Source: Boswellia sacra
Lineage: Eukaryota; Streptophyta; Magnoliopsida; Sapindales; Burseraceae
NCBI GenBank assembly: GCA_013180625.2
Contig: SNVD02012237.1
Span: 434,001 to 498,000, forward strand
Direction: 5' to 3'
DNA: 64,000 nt
Within the stretch, counting starts at the first letter, position 1. The number at the start of each line of letters is the position of its first letter. This document shows, in pieces, positions 35,759 through 47,573 of the stretch. The position numbers were made by a program, and so were the translations under genes. Below the pieces are notes generated by a model. That model made no database searches. It saw only the letters and a program-made list of their open reading frames with translations, and was not told the origin of the DNA.

Positions 35759-37351
35759 ATGGTGGCCTATGCACTTCCAATTGTAGATGCTGATGTTCCT
35801 TCCACTTATAAAGAGGCAGTCAGATGTTCTGAAGTTGATCAGTGGAAGACAACTATGAGCGAAGAGATGCAGTCTCTTCAGAAGAATGAAACTTGGGAGC
35901 TAGCTCAACTACCGAAGGGTAAAAAGGTAATTGGGTGCAAATGGGTATATGCAAAGAAAGATGGATTTCCTGACAAGAATGACGTCCGCTACAAGGCAAG
36001 GTTAGTAGCTAAAGGCTATGCTCAGATTGAAGGAATTGACTACAATGAGGTATTTTCTCCAGTTGTGAAACATTCTTCCATTAGAATTTTGTTGGCCTTG
36101 GTAGCTCAGATGAATATGGAACTAGTTCAACTTAATGGAAAAACTGTATTTTTACATGGTGACTTGGAAGAGGAAATCTATATGACTCAGCAAGAGGGAT
36201 TCAAAGTTGCTGGTAGGGAAAATTTGGTGTGCAAACTGAAAATATTGCTTTATGGTTTGAAGCAATCTCCGAGACAGTGGTACAAGCGATTTGATCAGTT
36301 TATGGTGGGTCAGAGGTACACAAGAAGCAAATTTGATAATTGTGTATATTTTCAGAGGCAACGTGATGGTTCTTTTATTTATCTACTCTTGTATGTTGAT
36401 GATATGTTGATAGCTTCGACGAATGTCGAAGAAATTGTAAAGTTAAAGACTCAGTTGAATCAAGAGTTTGAGATGAAAGATTTGGGTGAAGCTAAGAAGA
36501 TACTAGGTATGGAGATTAGTAGAGATAGAGGGAGAAGCAAGATTTGTTTGACTCAGAAGCAGTATCTGAAGAAGATATTACAGCGGTTTGGCATTACAGA
36601 GCAGTCAAAACTTGTAAGTACCCCAACTCAGTGCATCTTTATCTCCTAGTACAGATGAGGAACGAGAGTATATGTCTTGAGTTCCATATGCTAATGCAGT
36701 TGGTAGCCCGATGTATGCTATGGTGTGTACAAGACCCGACATTTCACATGCAGTTGGAGTTGTGAGCAGGTACATGCATGATCCTGGTAAAGGACATTGG
36801 CAAGCGATGAAATGGATTCGACAGTATTTGTTGAAAACCATAGATGTTGGCTTAGTCTTTGAGAGGAATGATACGTGTGATCAGTATGCTATTGGTTATA
36901 TTGATTCTGATTATGCTGGTGATTTGGATAAATGTCGGTCGACGACCTGTTATGTGTTTACTCTTGCAAGAGCACCAGTGAGTTAGAAGTCTACTTTACA
37001 GTCTACGATGGCTTTGTCTACTACAGAGGCAGAGTATATGGCAATGACAGAGGTTGTGAAGGAAGCTATTTGGTTACAAGGATTGCTGGATGAATTGGGA
37101 ATTGGGCAGAAGAGATTAGTCTTTATTTTGATAGTCAGAGTGCTATCCATTTTGCAAAGAATCCAGTGTTCCATGTTCGTACGAAGCATATTGATGTTCA
37201 GTATCAATTTGTGCGGGACATTATTGATGAAGGGAGAATCTTACTTCAGAAGATTGAGACTACCGAGAATCCCACAGATATGTTGACTAAGGTTGTGACA
37301 GCGATCAAGTTCAGTCATTGTTTAGACTTGATCAACATTGTGCGAGTTTGA
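35759..37351 (+). pseudogene. Copia-4 reverse transcriptase and RNase H
   Basis: RT from about 35759 (STYKEAVRCSEVDQWKTTMS) through KYKARLVAKGYAQIEGIDY-type sequence. Motif A, usually LDVKTAFL, reads QLNGKTVFLHG, so the first catalytic Asp is Asn (codon 36134-36136). Motif C LLYVDDMLIAS is intact (near 36390). A frameshift near 36610 leads to RNase H pieces 36711-36986 (GYIDSDYAGDLDK) and 37008-37351 (STTEAEYMAMTEVVKEAIW), with a TAG between them at 36984. The enzyme is dead by motif A alone. Confidence 0.92.
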
Positions 37352-37452
37352 CCGCGCCATTGGGCGCATTTGGAGGTATTGCAGTTGTGATAGAGAATGT
37401 GGGAAAAAAAAGAAATTTTTGGTGGGTCGGTATATTCGCCAAGGTGGAGATT

Positions 37453-38008
37453 TGTTGAGTTTGGCTCGTATGAAAGTGGGAGAGATCCCACATTGATTAA
37501 GTTGTAAAGCTTGGGTCTCATGTGGGCTTATAAATAAAGCCATGTGGGAGATGTTTAGTTGTCCTATTGGAAATTCTCCTCTACCCCCTAAATTTGTAAG
37601 GTCTCACATATAAGATCTCATAGTTTAAGGGTATTTTATTAAGGACCTTAAAGTTTGTAATATTAGCTTTTTCCCTTTTGATTTGGGTATTTATAGTATT
37701 GCCCAATTGTTTGGATAATTACAATTTGGCCCAACTATTTGGTTAATTACAGTTTGGCTCAATAGTTATGGTATTTGTATTGTAGCCCAAAAGTTTGTAA
37801 TTCTCTTTGAAGATAGTGGAAGGTTTCTTCAGTGGCGCCCGAGGACGTAGGTACTAATACCGAACCTCGTTAAATCTTGGTGTTCTTTCTATTTTGCATT
37901 GTTGGTTGATTGGTTGCCTCTTTAGTTGCTATTATATTCAATTATCTAGCATAGTTTGTGGTTGTGCATTTGGTTGTTTTGTTGGTTTCGCTCCCGCCTT
38001 GCGCAACA
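37453..38008 (+). repeat. Copia-4 3' LTR
   Basis: 556 bp, very similar to the 5' LTR; TATA box at 37529-37536. Confidence 0.93.
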
Positions 38009-39059
38009 TATAAAAAGGGTCACATTGGACTTAGTGGTGGCAATTGCCGCACTCGTCCCCAAATGGCTCCCTCCCTCAATGATATCAATAAGTTCCTCAG
38101 CTTGGACGTTGAAACTTTGTAGCAACATAGTAAATCTTGATCATACTTCTACGATTACTTAATGTGTAATTATCATTGTTTGTTTAATATATATATGGAT
38201 CATCACTGAGAATGGTTCCAATCCATAGTTCTGTTTTTACTTCGTCACAAGTCAAGCTATTTACTTATTCCTAAATTAACAATGAAGATATGGGACCTTT
38301 TCGTCCAAGTGGGGTTTTGATATATACTACAGACCAGGTGCAGCTGCTAATAAACATTTATGAAAACATGTGATTATTTTGGTGGAGTTGGTTTTTGTAT
38401 TAATATATGTGCCAGAAAAGGAAGACTATCTTGAGATGGTTTCCTAAGGGATTGGATTCTTACTTCAAATAAATCCACATCTATTGGATCATGGTTGGTG
38501 TAAACGGCGAGCAAACCAGCAAAGCAGGTTGGTCGGTATTATATTTGAAAAAAAAACTAATGATTGGAAATTATGCTGTTTTTTTTAATTGATTAAATAG
38601 TAAAAAATCTAATGTAGAGTTAATAATAAGTCTTTTAAAAAGTTCAGATATAATAATAACATACATGCATACATGCAATTCTTGTAAATATAAATTTACT
38701 ATACAATTTTTTTAAAATATAAATTTACTATAAAATTGATGTGACATTGTTGATTTAAAAACTTAATAATATAATTAAAGATTGATGATATAACAATAAT
38801 ATAATAATGTTACATAGATTGATATGAGTGAGTTTGTATGAATAGATTTTAAGTATAACATTACTCTATATTTATATATTATTTTTTCATGTTATGCTAT
38901 TTTTACACATGAATTTCCTAAACTGGCATTATGATGGATAAGTAATCTCAAGCAATGTTTGGTTTTCTTTTTTTGTTTTGGGGGGGCAAAATTGCAAAAG
39001 AGATGAATATGCAATAATTATTACATAGGAATAATTAGAAGGACAATTTGTTCCATTTA
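38009..39059. other. AT-rich DNA without recognisable gene
   Basis: A short minus-strand frame at 38009-38128 (MLLQSFNVQAEELIDIIEGG) stands out in composition but matches no family I can name. The rest is AT-rich, with a local repeat of AAATTTACTATA near 38690-38735. It lies downstream of the invertase pseudogene. Confidence 0.45.
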
Positions 39060-39179
39060 ATTTGTTGGTAATTACTTCCTTATTTTTAGAATCCTTCACC
39101 ATGTGCTTATCCTTGCTGTTCATTTCAATTAATTTGAGCTCTCGTCATGCTCCAGGCGCTCTACTATAGAGTGATCAAT
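39060..39179 (-). pseudogene. CWINV: Invertase exon 7 (decayed)
   Basis: After an acceptor TTTTACAG the exon starts IDHSIVE, the family's conserved motif, then loses the frame where SFGxEGRAC is expected. Weak echoes of the C-terminal beta-sandwich (EVITNKLNG) appear to about 39060. The end cannot be placed exactly. Confidence 0.75.
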
Positions 39180-39275
39180 CTGTAAAAGTTTGTGAATCAT
39201 AAATGCATTAACTTACTAGGAATGCTGGAATGTTCTATATTAACTTGACATTAAGCCTGAAATTTTATAACTCAC

Positions 39276-39372
39276 CAGGTTTCTTAGTGACAGTTTCTCA
39301 TGAACTGGATCCACATCTAGAAAAGCTCCATAAGTGGTCTTATCATTATCATTATCATTATCTAGAGAAGAC
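39276..39372 (-). pseudogene. CWINV: Invertase exon 6
   Basis: Codes SSLDNDNDNDKTTYGAFLDV and then DPVHEKLSLRNL, ending at a perfect donor GTGAGT. The Asp-Asn run is encoded by three tandem GATAAT units, a small in-frame expansion. Confidence 0.9.
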
Positions 39373-39453
39373 CTGTCATACCCAACATAAGAAGTTCATA
39401 AAAATGAAGTTGGGCAAGAGACATATATGGCTTGATAGAGACAGAGAAAGTAC

Positions 39454-39692
39454 CTGCTTTGGTCACTGCACATGAGCACCACATATTTATTCTGGCCTTT
39501 GAATATTCTGAAATAAACGGCTGTATGCTCTTCTAAGCCCTTTGAAGCTAAAATAAGCAACCCAAATGGACCCAGAGTGCCATTAACTGATGCACCTTTT
39601 TGGCTACAGAGCAGCTGTGGATTTGTCCAACTTGGGTCCAGCACTTCTGCTTTCGCAAACTTAGTTATCTTAAATGAAATCTCAACATCTGC
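39454..39692 (-). pseudogene. CWINV: Invertase exon 5
   Basis: Begins [19 protein letters not shown] after an AG acceptor and ends SDQSR at donor GTACTT. It holds the [20 protein letters not shown] segment of the C-terminal domain. No lesion is evident in this exon. Confidence 0.92.
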
Positions 39693-40052
39693 CTGTAAAG
39701 CAAAAGGAACTAGGAGAAGAGACAAATATTTAGACCTGTTTTAGGCTTTTGGCGTAGAGAGTTAGGACAACGTTAGATAAGGACAATAATAAAATGCCGA
39801 TACATCCTTTTGTAGATTACTTGAGAAAGTTCTTTAATCTAGTAAAACTAGCTAACGTATAATTGAGACTTTCATCTATTATGATATATACATAATATGC
39901 AAAATGTCTTTTGCATATATATTAATTGCTTCCATGATTGGTGATTTTTAAAATAAGTTGTTGAAATAAGATTCTATCAAATAAGTGTAAATGCATAAAG
40001 TCGTAGTTGTCTCTTCATTACTTCGACATATAATAAAAATATATTAACTGAC

Positions 40053-40211
40053 CTGCACAGCAGCGATGCCAGTAACTTCAATCAATGATCCTCCCTCCAA
40101 CAATTTGCTAGAAAATTTTACTTTGTTTGAACGTAGCGTCTCGATTTCAGCTATCGGCCATTGCACCAGCTGTTTTCGAGATTCATCGAGCCAAAGACTC
40201 CTAGGGATTGC
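40053..40211 (-). pseudogene. CWINV: Invertase exon 4
   Basis: AIPRSLWLDESRKQLVQWPI ... EVTGIAAVQ between acceptor TTTTGCAG and donor GTCAGT. The frame is intact and phase 0 at both ends, as in the family. Confidence 0.93.
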
Positions 40212-40444
40212 CTGCAAAATGATTCCAAAGAAGAGTGACATTGTTAACTGTGAACCCAACTAGGCCACTTGACAGTTTTAAATTGACAAATTGTATTCAA
40301 TTTTCAAGATTTAAGAAAATAGTTTTCGATCTGCTAATATATTAATCAAGTTGTAACATGGTACTCACGGAGATCTGTGACCTTTCTAATTAAATTGTAA
40401 GTTGCAACAAAGTCATTCAAGGCAATAATTAGTCTCTAAATTAC

Positions 40445-41301
40445 CTGTAATCCTGACCAACCCTTCCTTATATCATCAAAGAGAGTGGATGATTCATTAA
40501 TCCATCCCAACAAAATCCGCCTATTCTTACCACTATCAAAGAAAGTCTTAGAAGCATAATATTTTCCATAATCATATCTTAATGTTGAAACACCATCCAA
40601 GCTGGAACCCTCTTCTGGGATGAACTTATCCGCAGTAATGTTATATGTGCCAATAATATAACAATCGTGAATTTTACCTATGCTTGCCTTAAGCACATGT
40701 TTAATGTTTGATCCAAGTGTTGATGTATCAAGACCTTCTCGGCTGTCGGTAGAAACTGGGAAAAAATCTGGGCACTCCCACATTCCTGTCTGCTTATCAG
40801 AATATAATGGGTGCTTAGCTTTAGTCCAATTTACAAAATCTCTGCTTCTGTAAAGAATTGCTAATCCCGTCTTCTTAATTTGGCTTCCTACAACCACTCT
40901 CCATCTTTTATCAGGGCCAAGCCATGCTGTTGTAGGGTCTCTGAAGAAGTTTGGACCAATTTTTTCAGGAGGTTGCATTAGTGGATTTTCTGGTTACTTA
41001 ACCCATTCCACAAGGTAAGGGTCAGATAAATTTTTGGGCACAGCCAAGTTCTGCACTTGTCTGTTATTTGGGTCAATTCGAGTGTATAAAATGACTGGTT
41101 TGCCTCCAGGAAGAATTGTGGCAGAACCTGAACAGCATCCATTGGTATCTGATTTCTGTGACGGGTAGATGGCTGTCTCATGTGGAGTCCAATTGACAAG
41201 ATCTGTTGATGTAGAGTGTGCCCACACAATGTTGCCCCACACTGCAGCTTTTGGATTGTATTGGTAGAATAAGTGGTAAATTCCATTGTAAATCACAGGC
41301 C
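40445..41301 (-). pseudogene. CWINV: Invertase exon 3 (main catalytic exon)
   Basis: Starts in phase 1 (GG CCT) after TTTCAG, giving [20 protein letters not shown], then the FRDPTTAW and MWECPDFFPVS motifs and LRYDYGKYYASKTFFD, ending GWSGLQ at a GTAATT donor. A TAA at 40994-40996 interrupts the frame where Ser is usual. The conserved NGCWSGS reads NGCCSGS. Confidence 0.94.
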
Positions 41302-41536
41302 CTGAAATTCACAGTAATATCCATTATTACATTGACAGAAATTTTCATCAAGATCCAAGTCAACACTACATTAATAGAAAAAAAGTGCTCATGAAGTCTA
41401 CGAAAAGAATGATCTACTCAAGCTCTTTTGAGCCGTCAATTGGTTACAAAAATCCACCCAAGCTTCGGTAGCATCAACATATAACAGGAAACAATTTGGT
41501 TAACTTATCCGGAATATAAAAGTATAATTGACTAAC

Positions 41537-41545
41537 CGTTCGGAT
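41537..41545 (-). pseudogene. CWINV: Invertase 9-nt mini-exon 2
   Basis: ATCCGAACG between acceptor TGCAG and donor GTTAGT. With the G from exon 1 and the GG from exon 3 it codes D-P-N-G, the centre of the beta-fructosidase motif. Plant acid invertases are known for this tiny exon; both splice sites are still good. Confidence 0.88.
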
Positions 41546-41627
41546 CTGCATATATATCCAATGCACCCATTTGTCCATGCCAAAAGCACATATAACATGT
41601 CCAAAAGACAGGAAAAGATAAGTACTA

Positions 41628-44600
41628 TGTCACAACCCATATCAAATATAGTAATAATGCAGCGAAAAGAGTTTGCCAAGGGAACACAGTTGTCGCTATA
41701 CCGAAAACCTCCCTTAATCTTTAACTGATTGAATACCTGAGGTACACAACAGACTAGTGAGTATGAAACTCAGTAAGCAGCTAGAATTATAAAAATTGGC
41801 TTAACACTCAAAATAAAACAATTAATGGCGATAACTATTTCAGAATATGACCTCTATTCAATACTTATTCCATAAATCACTGATTGTTGTTCATTTCTTG
41901 GTATACAAGCCACCAGTGCCCTACTAAAAAAGTCAAAAAATTGACTTCACTATTCAAGGATCGCACCCTCCGCTAGGGAACTGGCGCGGCGACGCCAAGT
42001 TTCTGGTTTCCAATCTGTTGCGAATTTCAGTTTCGCTCTCCTGTGCCAAGGGAGAGGAACGCATGCGCCAACTCTTTGTTCTCTCTTACTTGAGTAGGTG
42101 CAAGCTGCGCTACAGCGTGAAAGGTATGGCACAGCGATGCCATTTGTCTGCCTATACCTATTTAGGTCGGTTAAAGATGCGCTCCTGAACCATTTAATGG
42201 TGATCATGCGTCGACCTTGCATCATTGGCCAATTTCCTAAAGCAATTACTCACTTATCCAATCACATTTCTAATTCTGTAAATACCTGTCTATGGGTAAG
42301 CGAAAATGGCTTTTCTATGTCAAAGCTCATCACATATATCTATACAAACACCCATTTATATACACGTCTCATGTACAAATAAACTTTCCACAAGTCTAAC
42401 ACATCCTCATGTGCTCCTATAAACACATAAATCATTCACACATGAGTTTCCATAAGCTAGCTACATTGCTCAAATAGATATCCATTTCACATAATTTTGG
42501 AAGCTTCCACAGTACAGTCAGAGATACTTAAGAACAGTGCTCTCTAATCAAAGTAAGACTTATCATATCACAGTCAGATCACATATATGGGCCCATATCA
42601 TATAGCCAGCCATTGGCGGCATTCGTAGACAAGGCATCATCGTAGTGAGTATTTCTCACATTGCACGAATCCGCCATCACCCGAAGGTGACAGCCACATA
42701 GTCCTGCTGGACTCTATCCTGCCACACTGAACAGTACATATACACAGAGATACCTACACGTGAAATAACTCAAGGCTAGTCTGACAATCCGGGTGATGCC
42801 GAGCCCATGCTACCGAATCCCATGTAGGGAAACATATGGTTCAGACCTCCCCTCAAGCTATGAGAGTCAAGTATCCTAAGTTGTGGCACGCCACTCAAAT
42901 ATCAGTTTTCGCATTTAGTCACATAAGTGAAGCTCTATATTAAGCTTTCACTCACATTTCACATTTCACATTTCAGTCACATAAATGAAGCTCTATGTCA
43001 AGCTTCTAACCCAATCACAACTTATCACAATTTATTCACCATAATGTTAGCATTTAACGATATCACATTTCACATTCGACATTCAATATATTCCCATGGC
43101 TTGGCATGTAATTTCAAATTCATAACACATGACACAGTGATGCATGCCTTCACACATCACAATATTGCAGTTCACTATCATAATTGAGGTTCTACGTAGG
43201 CTTCTCATTAATCACATATACATTCATAAATACAATAAGCCTACATATCTCATATACACTTATGGATGTGCACAATACACATATTAGCATCATTTCTACA
43301 CATATAGAACCCCATTGAATTCTTTATAAGTGCCAACCCTTCTATTACTCTTCGATGTATTTCAATCATATCGTTGCACAATTATGTCCATGTATAATTG
43401 ATCTCATTCATTTTCCACTCATACATATTCATGGCACTCTAATACACATGGTTTTTCATAGACATTCATTTATCATGCCATCTCACATGAGGAAATAGTA
43501 TCCTCGAACATTTGGCATGTATTTCATTCTTCATATACACACGTCGTTTCATTGGCGATGTTATTCAAGCCATATCATAACAAATTCACATACATGAGGG
43601 CACATTCACATTTCTATATCTTACACGCACAGAATTCACACCAACATATAACTCATATACACATCAAAGTGTGTGAAATCACACATTTCATAAATCACTA
43701 TAAACCCCAATCAAATCATTTTCCATATCAAGGTCCATGTATTCATGGCCCCATCCACATTCCATCAACACATTTCACATATATTCACAAACACAATCAT
43801 TAAAATCATTTCATTAAAAGTTAACATCTGTTGTGTCCTTAGAAGGGTCCAGCTACTTACCTGATTAGCCTCGACCCTTAATTTTTTTTCTTGTATTTGT
43901 TGACAACGGTATCATATGTATCAAGAGAAGAAATGCAGATGTTTAAAATTCACCTCTTCTTCTTCTCCTTCCTCTCTGACGACTATTGCCATAGTCATGA
44001 CACACTGATCAATGTCCATTTAGAAATCATTAAACCCCTTATAGGTTAACAGAAGTTCAACCAACAAATAACATCATTTATTAAACTATATCACACACAT
44101 ATTGGTTGGATTATTATAATAAGAGGTTATTCATTTCCAATCATCACCAAACTTCATGGAACTCAAATAGACATACATATTATAGTCCATGAATTTTATT
44201 GAGTCAAAATAAGGTCATGCACCCCTTGAAAATCCTTAATTTCATTCACACAGCAAATCTGTCTGCAAACCCCTCAACTGAACAGTATAACTTTGAAGAA
44301 TTTTATAAAATTCTACAAGAATCAAATCTCTACCAAAATTTCCAGTCTATAACTAGACACATATAAGAGTCATTCCACCAAAAATCATGATTTTATAAGG
44401 AGCTTAAGTCAGTCAAATGAAATTTCCTCCATATGCTCTGTTCTGGAAATTGTCATTCACAATTCTTTAAGTCCAGATTTGGAAATTCATAAAAATTCAT
44501 ACACAACTCCAAAAATCATGAAAATTTACAGTCTAACAGAAAACATATCCAAAGGTTTTCATATTAAAAATTAAGAAATTCCACAAAGATTTTCCCCCTC

Positions 44601-45326
44601 AAATCGAGTTCATTCCGCATGCCCTGTTCTAAAACAGAGGAATTCACAATTTCGAACCAGAACTTCAAAAATTCATTACAATTCACACACTATGAATTTT
44701 TAAGTGTTTCAAAATTTTATAAACTCCTTATGTGTCTAGTTTATCATATAAAAATTTCAGAGTCAGCAAACAACCATGGAATTTATGAGAATTTTCGGAC
44801 TTAGCACTGTTCAGAAAAACAATTTTGCAGGATTCATACTCATACTTTAATTCTAGCTTCCTAGCATCATCAAATCTCTAAATTCTTCCATAACACAGTC
44901 TAATTTATGTTTTTCTAGCATTTACAGCATATGCCTAACATGAAATATCACAAATAACAATAAACCATCACTTAATTGCATGGGTATGGCTAAAGCTAGA
45001 GATAGAGGAGTAAATCTTTACCTCTTGAACTCTTGTTTCCTTCCTCTCCTCTTGATTCCATGGCAAAAATTGAGGGAAAATAGGGAGAGAGGCTGCTGGA
45101 CGTTTCAAAGAGAAAGGGGAAAGAAAATTGGGTCTTTCTAGAGTTTAGGGGGTTTATATGGATAAACATGAAGGGAAAAAACACAATTCAGCCACTCATT
45201 TCCTTAAATCGTTCAATCACCTCCCCCAATCCTTATTTTATTACAACAACACCTATACCCAACACATATATATATATCTGGTAACATAAAAATATCATAA
45301 TCATTAGTAAACTTTAGGGTGTTACA
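41628..45326 (-). mobile_element. Solo LTR of a Tekay/Del-type chromovirus in invertase intron 1
   Basis: 3,699 bp flanked by a perfect TSD TACTA (41623-41627, 45327-45331). On the minus strand it starts TGTAACACCCTAAAG, the typical start of Tekay/Del LTRs, and ends GGGTTGTGACA. LTRs of 3-4 kb are usual for that lineage. I see no coding domain and no internal repeat of its own ends, so it is read as one LTR left by recombination. It could also be a large non-coding derivative. It sits wholly within invertase intron 1. Confidence 0.8.
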
Positions 45327-45422
45327 TACTAGCTAGAAGTAACTATCAGAGATGTAACGAACAAAGAAGAATAAGAATTAAAATTGACAAATCAATTAAG
45401 TTAAATAGAAAGAAAAGATAAC

Positions 45423-45564
45423 CATTCATCCAATTCTTGGGAGGCTAAAAATGGTAACTAGTCCTGTAAGGTTGACTTTTAGAAATAGATGAAGATGTCT
45501 GAAGGTTTCTATAAACGTGGTTTGATGCTTCAAGCTCAACAACTGCATGGCCTAGCAAGAGAGA
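45423..45564 (-). pseudogene. CWINV: Invertase exon 1, 3' part
   Basis: Codes GHAVVELEASNHVYRNLQT and, further on, SQPYRTSYHF, stop, PPKNWMN, ending G at donor GTTATC (phase 1). The stop is TAG at 45445-45447, where the family has Gln (CAG); a C-to-T change explains it. The NWMND start of the catalytic motif is intact. Confidence 0.92.
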
Positions 45565-46972
45565 TGATAGGTGTCTATTTATGTATTACTTTTATATCAA
45601 TTCGTCCATGTTTCTTTGCTATATTCCTTGGTATTTTTATGTTTTTGTGTGGTTTTGATGTTTGTAGGAGTTTTGGAGCAACTTGCACAAAAATGGAGTA
45701 AAACCCTTCATTTTCACCTCTGCTAGTCAGTGATCTTCTCGGATTTAATTGTATTGATATACAATGAACCCGATGACATGTTATATACCGTTGGAAAGCT
45801 CTCGAAGTCTATTTTCTGGAGAAATTTACGGTTTATAAATCCATTCAGTGTACCAAAAGTTGTAATCAAAACAGTGTGAGATGTATAAAATATAATTCCA
45901 CAAGTCACTGTAGCATGTATAATACGGGGCACTGTAGCAAGTCACTGTAGCAGAGTATTTAAACACATTTTAGGGTTTTATTTTCATAACTTGAAGAGGG
46001 GAGAACGTGGAGGAGGCTGCATCTTTGGATTTCTCTCATCTCTTGGAGTTCTTGAAGGAAATTGAAGGCTTGGAAAGAGGAAGAACTACAAATCCTAAGA
46101 GATTTCATCAGATTTGCTAAGTTTTTCATTTCCCTTTCATTTTCTGGAATGTATGTATTGTATTGTATTTGTATTGTTCTGAATATGTGTAACTAAATCT
46201 GAATTGGTTGAGGGTGATTTCAAAGCCCCTGATATGGTTTTTGTAAGTTGATTGTGCAAGAAGTTGTTATCCAATTCTCTAATTGAAGTTGCTTGTATTT
46301 TCCCATATCTAATGCTTATGATTGCTTGCTGATTGTATTTGAATGGCCAACTGAATATAATCTGGTTGTTGTCTATTGCTAGACTAGAAATCTTGATCCG
46401 TAATTGTCTTGAATTTCTAATCCTTAGTAGCAAAATTGTGATCAGAGATTGCAATTGAAGAATACAACCTAAGTTAAATAATCCGAGCTTGTGTGTTTAT
46501 TGCTTAGATCAACCTATCTTTCTTATTGTAATGCATCCATTGAATTAAATTTAGAGAGCTTGTTCTAGGTTGTTTAATGGATAGAGATTAAATAAAGAGC
46601 CTGTTTTATTTAACAACAAAGTAAGGAAAGATTGGGATAACAGAGCTTGTTGTTATCTACGGTTGATAATTTCAATGGTGTAATTGGATGACAATTCTGT
46701 GATTAATTCGCAAATCCATATCTTGTGGTAGAGAATAATCCCTTAACCAGATTTCTTGCATTGTGTATTCTCAATTGATTTAACTTTGCATTGTATTATT
46801 CTTCATTTGCTTTCGTATTAAGTTTAGTTAATCAATCAACAAAACCCCCCATTTATTCTGTTTTCGCTTTCGAATAACAAATTTAATTAGAATCAATCCT
46901 CGTGGGAACGATATCTTACTTATCACTTTATTACTTGTGCGACTAGTATACTTGCTAGTTTCGAACGCATCA
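45565..46972 (+). mobile_element. Solo LTR (Ty3/gypsy, Tat/Ogre/Athila-like) in invertase exon 1
   Basis: 1,408 bp starting TGATAGGTGTC and ending ACGCATCA, with a perfect TSD AGAGA (45560-45564, 46973-46977). The end segment CCTCGTGGGAACGATA with TTACTTGTGCGACTAG after it is typical of plant Tat/Ogre/Athila U5 regions. No coding domain inside. It splits the signal-peptide codons of the invertase. Confidence 0.85.
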
Positions 46973-47013
46973 AGAGAAAATAACAACAACAGAGAAATCC
47001 TAGAGTTGGCCAT
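46973..47013 (-). pseudogene. CWINV: Invertase exon 1, 5' part (start and signal peptide)
   Basis: ATG at 47013-47011 begins MANSRISLLLLFS, a hydrophobic secretion signal. Two upstream in-frame ATGs exist, but this one directly precedes the hydrophobic core. Joining across the LTR shows one extra base, so the mature part would be out of frame even without the insertion. Confidence 0.85.
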
Positions 47014-47573
47014 GGTATGATAGCCTGGTAGGTTCATTTTGAAGAAGCTCAAAAGCACTACATGTGGCCATTTTGTTTATAAAAGTTCTTTTATTGATAA
47101 ATAGAATACAAGGCTAGTTCATTGGTCGGTGAACTTGAGCTTTGACATTTAGATAGAGAAAATCAAAGTTTTATAGAGAAAATCAAAGTTTTACAAAGAA
47201 AGACCTTGAAAGTCAATTTGTTTATAATTTATTTATTTTTCAGGCAACAATCGAATTTCCACGCAAATTGAAATTTCAAAGATTTCTTTATTGCCTCCTA
47301 TAAATTGATAAGATTCTGGAAACTTGCATATTGGCCCAATTAATCTTCTCCCACGTGCCAAAAATATATGGAAGATCGTAATGTGTTGGATTTTGTTGTT
47401 AATTGTAAGCAAATTTTAGATCAAATACTGCTTGTGCATTAGGAACTTAACTAACTTCATTTTTTGAACAATTACAAGTGTTTCACTCCAAAATCTTTTT
47501 AAAGGTTCTTGCTTAGCTAGGTCCTATCTAGGAAGGCCCTATTCATGATACATATAATTCAGACAGATATATG
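47014..47573 (-). promoter_or_regulatory. Former invertase promoter region
   Basis: A TATA-box candidate TTTTATAAAC (minus strand; TATAAA at 47081-47076) lies about 65 bp before the start codon. Farther up there is a 21-bp tandem duplication (ATAGAGAAAATCAAAGTTTTA, about 47153-47194) and AT-rich DNA. No other gene is seen here. Confidence 0.5.

Larger units (their letters stand above)
32680..38008 (+). mobile_element. Copia-4: Tork/Tnt1-like Ty1/copia element
   Basis: 5,329 bp with LTRs 32680-33236 (557 bp) and 37453-38008 (556 bp), TGTTGAGTTTGGC...TTGCGCAACA. The primer site TGGTGTCAGAGA (33239-33250) is a variant of the tRNA-Met type; the polypurine tract CCAAGGTGGAGA lies before 37453. 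Flanks TAAAA and TATAA differ at one base. Gag-pol is full length but has stops and a lost catalytic residue. Confidence 0.93.
39060..47013 (-). pseudogene. CWINV: Cell-wall invertase (GH32 beta-fructofuranosidase) pseudogene
   Basis: An apoplastic enzyme that splits sucrose for sink tissues, guard cells and defence responses. All exons can be placed with family-typical GT-AG junctions: exon 1 (47013-46973 and 45564-45423, split by a solo LTR), mini-exon 2 (41545-41537), exon 3 (41301-40445), exon 4 (40211-40053), exon 5 (39692-39454), exon 6 (39372-39276), exon 7 (from 39179). Catalytic motifs NDPNG (exons 1-3), FRDPT and WECPDF are all present; the Pro in WECPD marks the cell-wall rather than vacuolar class. 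Lesions: frameshift in the signal peptide, TAG in exon 1, TAA in exon 3, frameshifted exon 7, and two solo LTRs. The gene is dead, probably since fairly recently given how well the exons are kept. Confidence 0.93.

Noticed and set aside
37946..38128. 60-codon minus frame across the Copia-4 LTR edge
   Set aside because: Half of it is LTR sequence; the rest (38009-38128) matches nothing I can name.
41301..41310. Frameshift at the invertase exon 3 acceptor
   Set aside because: The exon starts in phase 1 (GG CCT); with the final G of the mini-exon the frame is correct.
41950..42225. 91-codon minus frame in the Tekay-type LTR
   Set aside because: Lies in a non-coding LTR; frame is open because of a GC-rich patch.
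45489..45701. 70-codon plus frame
   Set aside because: Crosses the solo LTR boundary at 45565 and opposes the invertase exon; a chance frame.
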